The notes under the pieces: generated by a model
Told to the model about the DNA's origin: nothing
Databases searched by the model: none
Seen by the model: only the letters and a program-made list of their open reading frames with translations
Source: CBDDBX01 sp965225955
GTDB lineage: Bacteria > Acidobacteriota > Aminicenantia > UBA2199
DNA length: 64,000 bases
Assembly (NCBI GenBank): GCA_965225955.1
Contig: CBDDBX010000044.1
Coordinates: 1 to 64,000, forward strand
Reading direction: 5' to 3'
In this document: positions 7,772-18,800 of the stretch, piece after piece
Position numbering within the stretch: position 1 is the first letter of the stretch
How the letters are laid out: each line of letters starts with the position of its first letter
Made by a program: the position numbers and the translations under genes

Positions 7772-10716
7772 TCTGTAACCTCTACGACACTGTTTCTGAT
7801 AGATTTCAACCTTAATTCTGCATCAAATATTTCAGGAAAAAGATCCCGGTCCCCAAGTTCCCATAATTCAAGAAACTTTTTATAATTATCCGCCGCATCT
7901 CTATAATTTCTTAAAGAGTGCATTGTGCATCCTGCATAGTAGTAACTGAGAGCATAGAGATTTCCATGATTCACCCTTCCAAAGGTAAGCTGTTTCAATC
8001 TCTCCAGAACATACTTTTCTTTCTGAAATGCATTTACCCTTTCTCTGTATATTTCTGCAATTGTATTAAGAAGAATAGCTCTGCACCCTGAATAGTCGCT
8101 ATCAGGTAACTCACCTGGAAGTTTACCCAGCACAGTTTTTAAATCCAGAATCCTGCTTCCAAAATAGTACTGATCAGCCAGGTATCTGTTTTTAAGAACC
8201 GAATAATATACACCGGACCTTATTCGTCCGGTTTTCCTGCTATCTTCTCCAAGCCATATGGTAGCTTCCTCCAGCAGATCCACTCTTCCTGAGCCTGCTG
8301 CTGCAATTCCTCTTATGAACCATATATCGGGGATATGGTATTTCCCGTTAACCCCAGATTCCATCAACATTTCTGAACAGATCAGCTCTGCCTCACTATA
8401 TCTTTCTGTAAGAGCATACAGTTCAGCAACTCTGCATCTGTAAAAACTCCTGATCTCTTCCTGCCCTCTCTCTCCAGCCATATCAACACCATCTTCCAGT
8501 GTCCTGACTGCACTCCTGACTTTACCTTTATAAAGATAGATTGAAGCCAGATCTCCAAAGGCTTTTGAACCTTCTTCATTTCCCCGGTTCAGAGCAGTCA
8601 TAAATGAACTTTCAGCTCTGTTAAAATCTCCACTCAGAAGAAGCAGATGACCTCTCAATCTATAGAAACCGCATATATTTTCATACTGTTCAGCCATTAC
8701 AGTATCTATATAGTTCAGGCCTTCCCGGTATTTACCTTCCAGAATAGCTATTATTGCCAGTTTTTCAGCCCACTCAACAGACTGTTTTTTCCTCCATTCT
8801 GTCAAAGCAACTTTTTTAGCCATTTTTATACGATGAGTAGCAATATAACAGTCAACAAGTTTGAGGTTTATCAGTTTCCCTGCCTGCTTTCTTATCTCTT
8901 TAAGAACCTTTACGGCTTCTCCGTATAATCCCAGTTTCATACAGCTATAAGCATATTTCAAACCAGCTTCACTGTCTCTGAAGGCTCTTCTCCATAATTT
9001 TCGTGCCAGTTTATAGCTTTTGAGAGGATCGTTATCTATTACCTCCGCTATTTCAATAGCAACAAGGAGTTTCTCTTTCTCACTGAACTTTCCACCATTA
9101 ATCAGCACTTCCGCTCTTTTCAGGTACTCTACTGCCAGCCTGATTTTACCCAGCTTTCTGAAACAGGATGCCACCTTTATATAACCTCTTATAAAAGCTG
9201 TATCTGTTTCCAGAGTTTTCTGATAGCTGGCAAGAGCTCTTTGCCAGTCTTTCCTGTAAAAATAGCGATCACCTCTTACAAGGTATTCCAGAAGTGCCGG
9301 AGTATGACGACTGTCAGGTTTCCACAGGATTGGTAAAAAATCTCCCTCTTCACCGCTATCCTCTGCAATTCTTCGTCGCACTTCCCCTACCATTCTGTCA
9401 GAGATTGAGAATAGAGGGGCTCTCGTTGCTCCTTCAAAGCTATAAGATTTTATGCTGCCGGTGCTGATATTTTCAATAAGAAGCTCCACACCAATTCTAT
9501 TATCTTTAAGTCTTATAAATCCCCACACCATATAGCCAGTATCTGTACTGGTTCTGAAATAACTTCGGAGAGCATCCACCCCCACACTGCCTGTTTTCTT
9601 AATTATCCGGTTACCTCCAATAGCAATTCCTGCATCAATACCAGGTAAACGATTCAGATCATTTACAAGGAGTTCCTGGAAAGCCTGGGGCCAGTACTTT
9701 GTTAAAGGAGCTCCGGTTCTGTTATAAAAAGGCAGAACTTTAATAATTACAGACTCCTTCTGCTCCTTTGAAGGGAAGGTGGATAAATAGAGGGCTCCTG
9801 CAAGTAGAATGAAAAGCGGTACAGCTGTTTTAATCCAGGTCCACAGTTCAGGTTTTGCTGATAATTTAAACCCTCTGCCTTCAGCTTTTCTCCTTATAAG
9901 GTCTACAAAAATTTCATCTACACTTTCATAACGATCTGCAGGACTCTTCTCAAGGCATCTCATTATTATTCTCTTCAGAAACTCCGGTATTTTAGTGCCT
10001 TCAGGAAATTCCGGTATCTCATGAAGATGCTTACTCATATACTCATAATCAGTTACTGAGCTGAAAGGAAGAGTACCGCAGAGCATTTCATAAAGAAGCA
10101 GGCCGAAACTGTATATATCTGTATGATTTGTCGACTCTTTTCCTTTCCACTGTTCAGGAGCAATATATTCAGGAGTTCCAAGTAGTGTGCCTGTGCGGCT
10201 TATTCTTGTCATATCCATAGATCTGGCAATGCCAAAATCCCCAAGTACTGCATCTGTTTCCCCGCGCAGAAGGATATTAGCGGGTTTTATATCCCGATGC
10301 ACAACATTATGTTTGTGTACTTCACTGAGACCTTTCAGAATGCCTTTACCTATTTCAATAGCCAGTGCTGGTGACAGGCTCCCTTTTTCATTAAGAAGTT
10401 CCTGAAGAGTTCCTCCTTTTACATACTCCATTCTGATATAGGAGTAGCCTTCACCACTACTGTGCTCAAAAATTTTTACAACATTGGGATGATTGATTCG
10501 TCCTGCAGCTTCCACTTCTCTAAGAAAGCGTTTATCCAGCCGGCTCTTTTCTGAACTACCGGATTTAAGAAACTTAAGAGCGTAGAGATTCCCTTCTTTA
10601 TCAGAAGCTTTAAAAACTGTACCAGCTCCTCCCTGTCCTATCATCTCCAGAACATTATATTTACCATCCAGAAGAGCAGAAGTATCTTGTCCTGAAATAT
10701 CAACCATCAAATTCAC
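7768..10716 (-). CDS. Ser/Thr protein kinase with TM segment, TolB-like domain and TPR repeats
   Basis: 982 residues. Hanks-type kinase at ~20-275: glycine loop IGQGGAGTV (26-34), Lys48, HRDIKPAN (140-147), DFG (160-162), APE (186-188), so it looks catalytically complete. A membrane helix at ~291-313 (WTWIKTAVPLFILLAGALYL) is followed outside by a TolB-N-like segment (IIKVLPFYNRTG...) of the type found in CadC-like and cyclase proteins, and then by many TPR-like helices to the C-terminus. It is a transmembrane signalling kinase. The first codon in this frame is GTG at 10716; an ATG at 10707 is an equally plausible start. Confidence 0.87.
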   Translation of the reverse strand: MNLMVDISGQDTSALLDGKYNVLEMIGQGGAGTVFKASDKEGNLYALKFLKSGSSEKSRLDKRFLREVEAAGRINHPNVVKIFEHSSGEGYSYIRMEYVKGGTLQELLNEKGSLSPALAIEIGKGILKGLSEVHKHNVVHRDIKPANILLRGETDAVLGDFGIARSMDMTRISRTGTLLGTPEYIAPEQWKGKESTNHTDIYSFGLLLYEMLCGTLPFSSVTDYEYMSKHLHEIPEFPEGTKIPEFLKRIIMRCLEKSPADRYESVDEIFVDLIRRKAEGRGFKLSAKPELWTWIKTAVPLFILLAGALYLSTFPSKEQKESVIIKVLPFYNRTGAPLTKYWPQAFQELLVNDLNRLPGIDAGIAIGGNRIIKKTGSVGVDALRSYFRTSTDTGYMVWGFIRLKDNRIGVELLIENISTGSIKSYSFEGATRAPLFSISDRMVGEVRRRIAEDSGEEGDFLPILWKPDSRHTPALLEYLVRGDRYFYRKDWQRALASYQKTLETDTAFIRGYIKVASCFRKLGKIRLAVEYLKRAEVLINGGKFSEKEKLLVAIEIAEVIDNDPLKSYKLARKLWRRAFRDSEAGLKYAYSCMKLGLYGEAVKVLKEIRKQAGKLINLKLVDCYIATHRIKMAKKVALTEWRKKQSVEWAEKLAIIAILEGKYREGLNYIDTVMAEQYENICGFYRLRGHLLLLSGDFNRAESSFMTALNRGNEEGSKAFGDLASIYLYKGKVRSAVRTLEDGVDMAGERGQEEIRSFYRCRVAELYALTERYSEAELICSEMLMESGVNGKYHIPDIWFIRGIAAAGSGRVDLLEEATIWLGEDSRKTGRIRSGVYYSVLKNRYLADQYYFGSRILDLKTVLGKLPGELPDSDYSGCRAILLNTIAEIYRERVNAFQKEKYVLERLKQLTFGRVNHGNLYALSYYYAGCTMHSLRNYRDAADNYKKFLELWELGDRDLFPEIFDAELRLKSIRNSVVEVTE

Positions 10717-10931
10717 TCACTATGTTCACTAAATGTCATTCAGTTTCTATTGTAAAAAATCCCGCAGTTTTTTTAAAGTACTCTTAATTATCTTCTGCTA
10801 TAGCTCAATAGCGTTTCCATTTCCCAATATATTTTAGAAAAATTTAGTTTTCACCTGAAAACATAGGTTCACTATAGTATAAAAACAGAGTAAAATCAAA
10901 AATAGTTATTGGGAGATCCCGGGGAGGACAA

Positions 10932-11432
10932 ATGTTAATGTGGATTATTTCAGGAGCAACGCTCCTGCTCATAGCATCTAAAGAGACAAACTCACTAAAC
11001 CGATTAAGACAGCAGATCAGAACTGTACAGAGAGATCTTGACATACAATTCAGAAAGAACAGTGATCTTATTTACCAGCAGACTACATTTCTCAAAAGTC
11101 AGTTCAGAGATACAGAAGTAATCAGTGAGTTTGAAAACCTTAATAAAAGACTTGCTACAGAGAGGGCTTTTGATAAGAAGTTTGAAACCAACAGAACTCT
11201 ATCTTCAAGAATAAGCAAAATAACCCTGCGTCTCATATCAAATCCCGGCTTTGCCCAAAGCCAGGAGTTCAATCATCTTACAGAGCAATTTAATAAAAAC
11301 ATTGATGTTACAAATAAACTGGTAAGCAATCATAACGATGTTGTGAGAAAATATCTTGAAAAGAGGAGTAATCTCTTTACCGGATTACTATCACATATTC
11401 TGGCATTCCCAAAATACAAAACTCTTAACTGA
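10932..11432 (+). CDS. LemA-like protein
   Basis: 166 residues. An N-terminal hydrophobic anchor (LMWIISGATLLLIA) is followed by a long helical bundle. The motifs LRQQIRTVQRDLDIQFRKNSDL and, near the end, VSNHNDVVRKYLEKRSNLF...ILAFPKYKTL correspond to LemA's conserved RxxxDxxLxRRxDLIPNL and YNxxVxxYNxxIxxFPxxL. The usual 'RRxDLIPNLV' is changed to 'RKNSDLIYQQ', and the protein is a little short, so it is a divergent member. LemA proteins are membrane-associated and poorly understood. A GGGGAGG ribosome-binding site precedes the ATG. Confidence 0.68.
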   Translation: MLMWIISGATLLLIASKETNSLNRLRQQIRTVQRDLDIQFRKNSDLIYQQTTFLKSQFRDTEVISEFENLNKRLATERAFDKKFETNRTLSSRISKITLRLISNPGFAQSQEFNHLTEQFNKNIDVTNKLVSNHNDVVRKYLEKRSNLFTGLLSHILAFPKYKTLN

Positions 11433-11452
11433 GCACAAAGACAGAAGTATAA

Positions 11453-13180
11453 TCAGGAGACTATTGTTCCGGTTTCCCCGATTCTGGTCATAAGATCGTT
11501 ATAGTCTCCAATTACTTCTATACCTTTACCACTCATCAGGATGATCTTATTACAGTACTTAACACTCTCATATTTATGAGCAACGATAAATACGATTCTG
11601 CTTTCTGAGAGACCATTTACAACATCTATGATTCTACTGCTTGTCTCTTTGTCTACATTGGCGGTAGGTTCATCAAAAATAAGTATATCTGACTCTTTTG
11701 CAAGGGCTCTTGCAATAGCAATACGCTGCTTCTGCCCTACAGATAACCTGTTACCATTTTCACCAACACTGGTTTGCTCTTTCATATCCAGCTCCCTGAC
11801 AAAATCACTGGCACAGGCCATAGCCAGTGCCTCATCAACACTACTATTATTCGAAGAAAGAGTAATATTTGCTGCAACAGTATCATTAAAAAGGAAAGGT
11901 TCCTGATTAACAACAGACACTTTATGTCTCAATGGTTTGAGGGTATTCAGAACTGCTACCTTATTATTGATCAGTACATCACCCTTAAAATCGTACAAGC
12001 CTGCAATAATATTCATCAGAGTTGTTTTACCGGCTCCTGAAGACCCCAGAATACCTATTCTGTCACCTGACTCTGCTCTGAAACTGATGTCTTTCATTAC
12101 CTCTTCACCTTCATCATATCCAAAAGAGATTGATCTGAAATCCACAGATTCAATTTTCCCCGGATACTCAGAACTCTCATCCTCTTCAGGAAGTTCAAGA
12201 ATCTCATCAATTCTCTGTAATGCAACTTTTATCTCCTGAAGCTGAATATTGAACCCAAGAATAGAGGATGCCGGTCCCATAAGATCCCCCAGAAACATCA
12301 TAAATGCCATCAGACTCCCTATTGTCAGCATACCGGTCATTATTTCATAGCCCCCGTATCCAAGAATAACCACAGGTATAAGAGCCCCTATTAAACCTAT
12401 TACCACATCATTTTCAACATGGAGTTTTTCAAGTCTGATCATAGATCTGAAGGTTTTAAACATCTCCCGGGAGTATCTTATAAGGTTGAAATCATTGCTA
12501 CTGAAGATTTTGCAGGTTTCTATAAGATTAAGGTTCTCCTCAAGGGATTTGGTATTAACCGCCATTCTTTCAAAGGTTTCTTCAGACTGGATTTTAATTT
12601 TTTTCCCATATATAACCACTGTCATAAGTATCATTCCAACAACAATGAATAGAAGTACGGAGAGTTTCCAGTTAAGATACAGCAGAGCTGATGCAGCAAC
12701 AATAAAGGTTACACCGTCTTTAATAAGGTTAATAACCTTTTCACCAAAAAGATGTTCAAGATGCCTGGGATCTTTCTCAACTCTGGATATAAGATAACCG
12801 GTACTGAACTTTTTCAGATCCAGAATATCTGATAGATTAAGTTTCCTGAACAGCTTTCTTCTTAACTCAATTATTATTCTGTTATTTACTTTAAAGAAGA
12901 GCATTCTTGTGAAATAGTTCTGAAAACTCTTCAGAAGGTGAATTACTGTCATTCCTCCGATTGCAATAATAAGAAGAGAAATATCTCCTGCAGGTATTAT
13001 TTTATCTATTATAAACTTCATCAGAAAAGGTATTGGCAGAACCATAACTGCCCCTGCAATAATAAGAACCCCTCCTCCAAAAATCTGTTTTCTGTACTTA
13101 CTAATCTCTTTATAGAGAAGTTCAAAAGCCTTTTTACTGTTGGTATTTCCTATAAGTTTTCTCAAAGTATACAGTATCAA
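11453..13180 (-). CDS. ABC exporter half-transporter (MsbA/LmrA type)
   Basis: 575 residues. Six transmembrane helices in the first ~300 (pairs near 35-75, 155-195 and 255-295) are followed by a nucleotide-binding domain. That domain has Walker A GSSGAGKTT, signature LSVGQKQRIAIARAL (V in place of the second G of LSGGQ), Walker B ILIFDEPTA and an H-loop His in IVFIVAHK. This type-IV exporter fold works as a dimer to move lipids, drugs or peptides outward. There is no peptidase or partner gene beside it. It converges on the LemA-like gene with a 20-bp gap. Confidence 0.9.
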   Translation of the reverse strand: MILYTLRKLIGNTNSKKAFELLYKEISKYRKQIFGGGVLIIAGAVMVLPIPFLMKFIIDKIIPAGDISLLIIAIGGMTVIHLLKSFQNYFTRMLFFKVNNRIIIELRRKLFRKLNLSDILDLKKFSTGYLISRVEKDPRHLEHLFGEKVINLIKDGVTFIVAASALLYLNWKLSVLLFIVVGMILMTVVIYGKKIKIQSEETFERMAVNTKSLEENLNLIETCKIFSSNDFNLIRYSREMFKTFRSMIRLEKLHVENDVVIGLIGALIPVVILGYGGYEIMTGMLTIGSLMAFMMFLGDLMGPASSILGFNIQLQEIKVALQRIDEILELPEEDESSEYPGKIESVDFRSISFGYDEGEEVMKDISFRAESGDRIGILGSSGAGKTTLMNIIAGLYDFKGDVLINNKVAVLNTLKPLRHKVSVVNQEPFLFNDTVAANITLSSNNSSVDEALAMACASDFVRELDMKEQTSVGENGNRLSVGQKQRIAIARALAKESDILIFDEPTANVDKETSSRIIDVVNGLSESRIVFIVAHKYESVKYCNKIILMSGKGIEVIGDYNDLMTRIGETGTIVS

Positions 13181-13307
13181 AATGTCCCCCCGGATACTAA
13201 AATTCCCGTACTACCTTTAAAGAGTACGGCATTTAATCTTTTATTACCAGAACATTATTGTTAAAAAGTTTTTAAAGAAGTACACTATGATTCTACAAGG
13301 AGATTCG

Positions 13308-14990
13308 GTGAGAATTAAAGCGGGAAAGTTTCAGAAACTATATGTCCATTTTACTAAAAATTTTTTCTATTCCAGTACCTTAAATATGCAGGACAGTTTT
13401 CAGAGCAGATTGATTTCACTTTTAACAATTCTGGCATTTACCGGGGGAATAATATCCTACAATAAGATGTTTCCCTTTATCCTCTGGAGACTGACAGGAC
13501 TGACTTTTAATGATTTCTGGTATGTGAAAATAACTTTAACGGGATACTCAATGATTGTTGCAGGAATAATTGCAACAGTTAAGTGGGAACAGAGCTACCT
13601 TTCTGAATCTGACAGAAAGGTTCTTGATCCACTGCCAGTTAAAAAAAGCACAATACTCAGCACAAAGTTTCTGAGTCTTATGGGATATGTTGCCCTTATT
13701 ACAGTAACCTTCAACATACTCTCTCTTACGATATTCTGGGTAGCAATGGCAGATATGGTTGATAAGAGCCATATTCCTGCGGGAACCTTTCTATGTGGAA
13801 TCTTCCATCTGCTTACATCTCTGGCAGCCAGTCTGGCAGTTTTTATGTTTATAGCTTTTATCTACAGAGTTATTCAGATTATTATGCCAAATACCGGCAG
13901 AAAAATAATCACCCTTCTACAGGGCCTCTTCACAGCCTTTTTTGCTTCAGGTCTCTTCTGGACAGGGTATGTGGAGAAAGAGTTCTACAGGTTCCGGGGT
14001 ACTGAATCACTTATGCAGAACCTCTATCCTCCTGCATGGTTTTCCGGCACATATATGAAATTATGCGGACTGGAAAACAGCGTATACAGTTCTCATTCTG
14101 ACAGAGCACTATTATGCCTTCAGATTGTAGCTCTGATGTATGTTCTGTTACTTATATCTTCAGCTTTCATAAATACAGTTGAAACATTCAAAGCCCCGAC
14201 CTTCACAAACAGATTCAGGTTCTTCAGAAAGATTATAAACAGAACTATACTCAGATCCAGGGAGGAAACAGGACTTTTCTGGTTTATTCACGCCTCTTTC
14301 TTCAGACTTCCCGGAGTAAAACCTGTAATGGGCTCCATTGCAGCTCTTCCACTGGGCTATATACTTTCCAGAATTGTTCAGCAGAAAGATTCTTCGGAGT
14401 TCAGCCTACTCTTTGCATCACTTCCGCTTATATTTTCTGCTTCAATGGCTATCGGTTTTAAGGCCTCCCTGTCAAAACAGGTAAACGGTGATGCCAGATG
14501 GATATTTAAAATACTCCCGGCTTTCACCAGTTTGACAATTAACAGAACTTTAAGAAAATTCTTCTATATATATCTGCTGTTTCCTTCACTTCTACCTACC
14601 TTCTTCATACTTAACAACTTCTTTGCAACCACATCGGTACTACTTCATCTTCTCTATGCTCTGATTATCTCAGCAATTATCTACGAAACTATCTTCATAA
14701 ACTACTCATTTCACCCTTATGTAACCGAGCCATCCCCCGGGAAGTATGATCTTAAGCTGACTATGCCTTTATGGATAACCGGAGGTGTCCTGTACTACAA
14801 CATATTCTCATGGGGAGGAGTTCTGTTGTACAACAACTCAGAGTACTATCCGGTTTTCTTTATCTGGTCAGGCCTGATATACCTCAGCCTTCGCTTCATA
14901 AACTATAAAAGAGCCTCAGAGAGAACTCCTCTTTTTGAACAGCAGGAGGAGTTTGTAATGGTTTCACTTTTTGATAATCAGGGAGGATAA
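13308..14990 (+). CDS. ABC-2-type permease, large polytopic membrane protein
   Basis: About 560 residues with roughly a dozen hydrophobic helices. It is paired with the ATPase gene 1 bp downstream, so it is the membrane part of an ABC-2 exporter. I place the start at the GTG at 13308, because an AAGGAG ribosome-binding site sits six bases before it. The in-frame ATG at 13287 lacks one and would add seven residues. Specificity is unknown. Confidence 0.75.
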   Translation: MRIKAGKFQKLYVHFTKNFFYSSTLNMQDSFQSRLISLLTILAFTGGIISYNKMFPFILWRLTGLTFNDFWYVKITLTGYSMIVAGIIATVKWEQSYLSESDRKVLDPLPVKKSTILSTKFLSLMGYVALITVTFNILSLTIFWVAMADMVDKSHIPAGTFLCGIFHLLTSLAASLAVFMFIAFIYRVIQIIMPNTGRKIITLLQGLFTAFFASGLFWTGYVEKEFYRFRGTESLMQNLYPPAWFSGTYMKLCGLENSVYSSHSDRALLCLQIVALMYVLLLISSAFINTVETFKAPTFTNRFRFFRKIINRTILRSREETGLFWFIHASFFRLPGVKPVMGSIAALPLGYILSRIVQQKDSSEFSLLFASLPLIFSASMAIGFKASLSKQVNGDARWIFKILPAFTSLTINRTLRKFFYIYLLFPSLLPTFFILNNFFATTSVLLHLLYALIISAIIYETIFINYSFHPYVTEPSPGKYDLKLTMPLWITGGVLYYNIFSWGGVLLYNNSEYYPVFFIWSGLIYLSLRFINYKRASERTPLFEQQEEFVMVSLFDNQGG

Positions 14991-14991
14991 G

Positions 14992-15756
14992 ATGATAGAG
15001 CTTAAAAATATAACAAAAATTTACAATGGCATAGCTGTGGTAAACAGCGTCAGTTTCAATCTGGCTCCTGGTCAGATAACAGGCTATCTGGGCCCCAATG
15101 GTGCCGGTAAATCCACTACAGTTAAAATGATGACTGGGCTGATAAAACCTGATAAAGGAACGATCCTATATAATGGCAGGGACATCTCAGACAATATAAC
15201 AGAATTCAAAAAACTTGTAGGTTATATACCAGAACAGAGTGAGCTGTACAACTATCTCACAGGAAGAGAATTTCTGGAGTTTACAGGTCGATTGAGAGGT
15301 ATTGAAGAGGAGGTACTGAACAGGAGAACAGATACTCTTATGGAAGAGTTTGGAATGTCTATAGATTCCCATCTCCCTATAGCAAACTATTCGAAAGGAA
15401 TGAGACAAAAAATTCTAATAGCTTCAGCACTTCTGCACAATCCGGAAATACTTATATTTGACGAGCCTCTATCCGGTCTGGATATAACAACAACGATGGT
15501 TGTAAAAGATATTCTTAAAGGTCTTGCTGAGAAGGGACGTATAATAATCTACTCGTCTCATATTCTTGAAGTTGTAGAGAGAATCTGCAGCAGAGTAATT
15601 ATTCTGAACAGAGGTGAAATTGCTGCGGATGATTCAGTTGCCAATCTTAAACAGCTCAGAAACACCAGCTCTCTGGAACATATATTCAGAAATCTTGTAG
15701 AGGTTGCTGATACATCTGCTAAAAGCAGAACAATACTATCTGCAATAGGAAGTTAA
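14992..15756 (+). CDS. ABC-2-type transporter ATP-binding protein
   Basis: 254 residues. Walker A GPNGAGKST (near 34-42), Q-loop GYIPEQSEL, signature YSKGMRQKILIASAL, Walker B ILIFDEPLSGLD and H-loop YSSHILE are all present: a complete, active-looking ATPase of the CcmA/NatA type. The ATG at 14992 has a GGGAGG ribosome-binding site inside the end of the permease gene, so a TTG seven codons earlier is not needed. It drives the permease encoded just upstream. Confidence 0.9.
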   Translation: MIELKNITKIYNGIAVVNSVSFNLAPGQITGYLGPNGAGKSTTVKMMTGLIKPDKGTILYNGRDISDNITEFKKLVGYIPEQSELYNYLTGREFLEFTGRLRGIEEEVLNRRTDTLMEEFGMSIDSHLPIANYSKGMRQKILIASALLHNPEILIFDEPLSGLDITTTMVVKDILKGLAEKGRIIIYSSHILEVVERICSRVIILNRGEIAADDSVANLKQLRNTSSLEHIFRNLVEVADTSAKSRTILSAIGS

Positions 15757-15765
15757 AAAGCAGAA

Positions 15766-15788
15766 GAGCAGAAAATAAGCTTCTGCTC
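15766..15788. terminator. Hairpin between convergent genes
   Basis: Arms GAGCAGAA (15766-15773) and TTCTGCTC (15781-15788). A T-rich run (CTTTTTAAC) follows on the minus strand, so it probably ends the large minus-strand gene and may serve both directions. Confidence 0.5.
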
Positions 15789-15814
15789 CTCTATATTCAG
15801 TTAATTACTATCTA

Positions 15815-18800
15815 TTAATCGTTTTCCACAGATCTGCAAAGTGGATCAGCACCAATTGTTCCCCATAGGGACTTCAGGTACTCTTCGCTTCCAAGCATCT
15901 CCAGATGTTTACCTGCTCTGCTAAACTTATCCTTAAGCCCCAGCTCTTCTATAAGAACAGCATTACGACTGTCAGAGAGGAACTCTTTAAGATATGCTAC
16001 ATGCTTTTTCCACAGAGCTACTTCTCTTTCCTGTCTGAACAAGAGCCTCTCTTTATACCAGTCACTGTTGAGCACATAGTCTCTTGTAAAGAGTCTTCTC
16101 ACTTCAGGATCAGAAACATCTTTTCCTTCCCATGAACCCTCAGCCATAATATAGATCAGAGCCTTTAGAGGAGGAATAGCAGATTCAACACTACCATCTT
16201 CCAGATATGCCCTGGCTGATTTCTGCTGGGCTTCTGTGATATTTTTGATACCATCAATATAATCATCCATATTCTGAAGTTCCGGTTTCAACATTCTGTC
16301 ATTGAAAATTGTCATTGGCTCTTCAAAGATTCTGCCAAAAAACTTAAAAACAAATTTTTCTGTTATTCTGTATCCAAGGCGGGATGCTTTTATAACTTCC
16401 CCTTCATGTTCAAAGTCTTCAAGTTTCTCCAGACTTCCGTCTTCAATCAATTTATCCGCATCAATCTCATCTGTTGACAGTCTGCACCATATTTCCGGTA
16501 TAAGAATACTGATATCGTGATCTACTCTTCCTTCAGGTCCTACATAACCTGCAGCAGTTGAGAAGCCCTGATAACCAGTCAGAATATATGATAGAAGAGC
16601 ATTATTCAGATCTGTTGTGGCAACAAGCATATTGAAAGGAGCTTTTGTGAGAGCTCCTTCAGAACCAGCTCCTGTAGTTGAAGGAGATTTACCTGTAAGA
16701 CTACAGATGAAATCCATAAAGAGCTCAGGAAGCTGCTGGTAATGTACGGGACTATATACACTTAGAGCCCTTATTCCTTTCTTCCTGTCTGCAGGATTGT
16801 TACGTCTTCCCGGAAGCACACTGTTAACAGGGAAATATACAGGATGATCAATACCTATATTATCTGAGAGTCTGGTTCCAACTTCTGCAAGATACTTGTC
16901 CTGAGGATTAAAGAAGGCGGGATTCTTCTGAAGATATCTTGGATTCTTACTTCTCTCATTATCTTCAAGTATTCTTGGATGACTTGGAGAAATGAAGTAT
17001 GTATCCTCCTCTGCTCCTGCTCCCTGGGAGATAATATCTTTAATAGGAGCAGTATACTCATCAAAAGATATTGCATCATCCACAAGATCCCTTCCATCTG
17101 CAGGTGTAAGGGGTTCATAATTGGTTGTAAAGGTATTCTGCCCCGCAAGATCCTCTTCTGCCTCTTTATCATAACCTCTGTGTACCGCTTCATCAGGTCT
17201 CTGGAAAAAGAGATACTCGCAGTTCTGTATCAGCTTCAGACTTCTGTCTTTAAACTCACCTTCATTCATATCGAGAGCTTCTGAAGGAAGTGTTATTGTT
17301 GCTGAAATATCATCTTCCATCTGAATTTTGGATGCAGCTATAAAATCCGGGCGCAGTGAGAATAGTCTCCAGGACTCATCCATATTATAACCAACCCGTA
17401 AATAACTGGAAATAATCTTTCTACCGTTGAAAATCAGATTTGTGCCTTTTCTTCCGTTAATACTGTCTACACTGAAGAGCTCTTTGTAATTACCGGAAAA
17501 ACCTGACAGATGAAGCTTTTTAATAAGCAGAATGAGACCTTTAATATAATCAGGCATATTCCCAATAAACTTATTATACTCATCAGTATACTCTTCAAAA
17601 GGAGTCAGCATTCTGATAACATTACCAAGCCGATACTCTGATTTAAGCATATTACCGGACTCTCCGGTTTTACTCTTTTTATTCCATCTTTTCCTGAAAT
17701 CGTAAGTCAGGATCTCATCTACTCTCTTAAAATCTTCCTCAATATTACCAACGAAGAAGAAGCCGTACATAATTGCATTAAGCAGAGATTTTGATATTTC
17801 AGATTTACCACCACCTGAAACTGTACTGGGCTTATGGCAGAATACACCTCTGGAATTTGTAAGTACAAGCCTCCATGAAGGATCAAATGGGTGTTTCTCT
17901 ATATGAATTTTATGTCCTGAAGGCAGAACATAGCAGCTTTCAGGCCTGAGTTTGACCTCTCTGCGTTCACCATCATAATTCCAGCTTACCAGGCTTTCAT
18001 ATAGTGAAAACTCTGCATTCTCAGGTACATAAAAGATGTTGCTGTTTAGTTTATCGATACCATAATTCTCCGGCTGCAGATCCATCAGGCCGGCAAAATT
18101 CTTCTTTATATCTTCAAACAGAGGCTTTTTATCCTCTTTTTTATAGAACTCCTCTGCACTAAAGTAGTCCCCCGGGCTTTTTCTACCAAAAGCAAGAGCA
18201 CCACCTGCATGTTCTTCTTCGCAGAGACCTGTCAGATTTGCAGAGTAACTTATCATGGTTTTTATCTCTTTTTTTGAGTAACCAAAATAGTTATCACCAA
18301 TTATTGTTATTACAACACCACTCTCGTCACGGCATGTTAGTTTAAATGGCACCCCATCATTATAGAGTTCATTCTCTTCCTTCCAGCACATACCATCCCG
18401 TCTCATTCTTTCTGAAGCATCTTCCCAGTGCGGCAGTCCCAGATCTTTTTTCCTGAGTTTAGTAAGGTGAGGAGCAAGAATTATGCAGCCTGTATGTCCT
18501 GTCCAGTGTTCAACATCAAGAGCAGCATCGTTCTTATGAAGATAAGGATCACCGGCATTACCGAATATTGACTCTACAAAATCGAGATTTGAAACAAGTC
18601 CCCCGGGAGCAAAGAATCTGACTTCCATGGACTTTCCTTTAACAACCTGTTCGACTTCAGGACTTACAGTTGGTCTCAGAAGCAGAGAAACAAAAAGTTT
18701 TGCTCTCTTCTCCTGACTACTGGTATATGGTAATTCCAGCAGATCCTCAGGAGGATTAAAAGCAGCTCTGAAAAGGTGGGCAAAAGCTATCTTTGGAACA

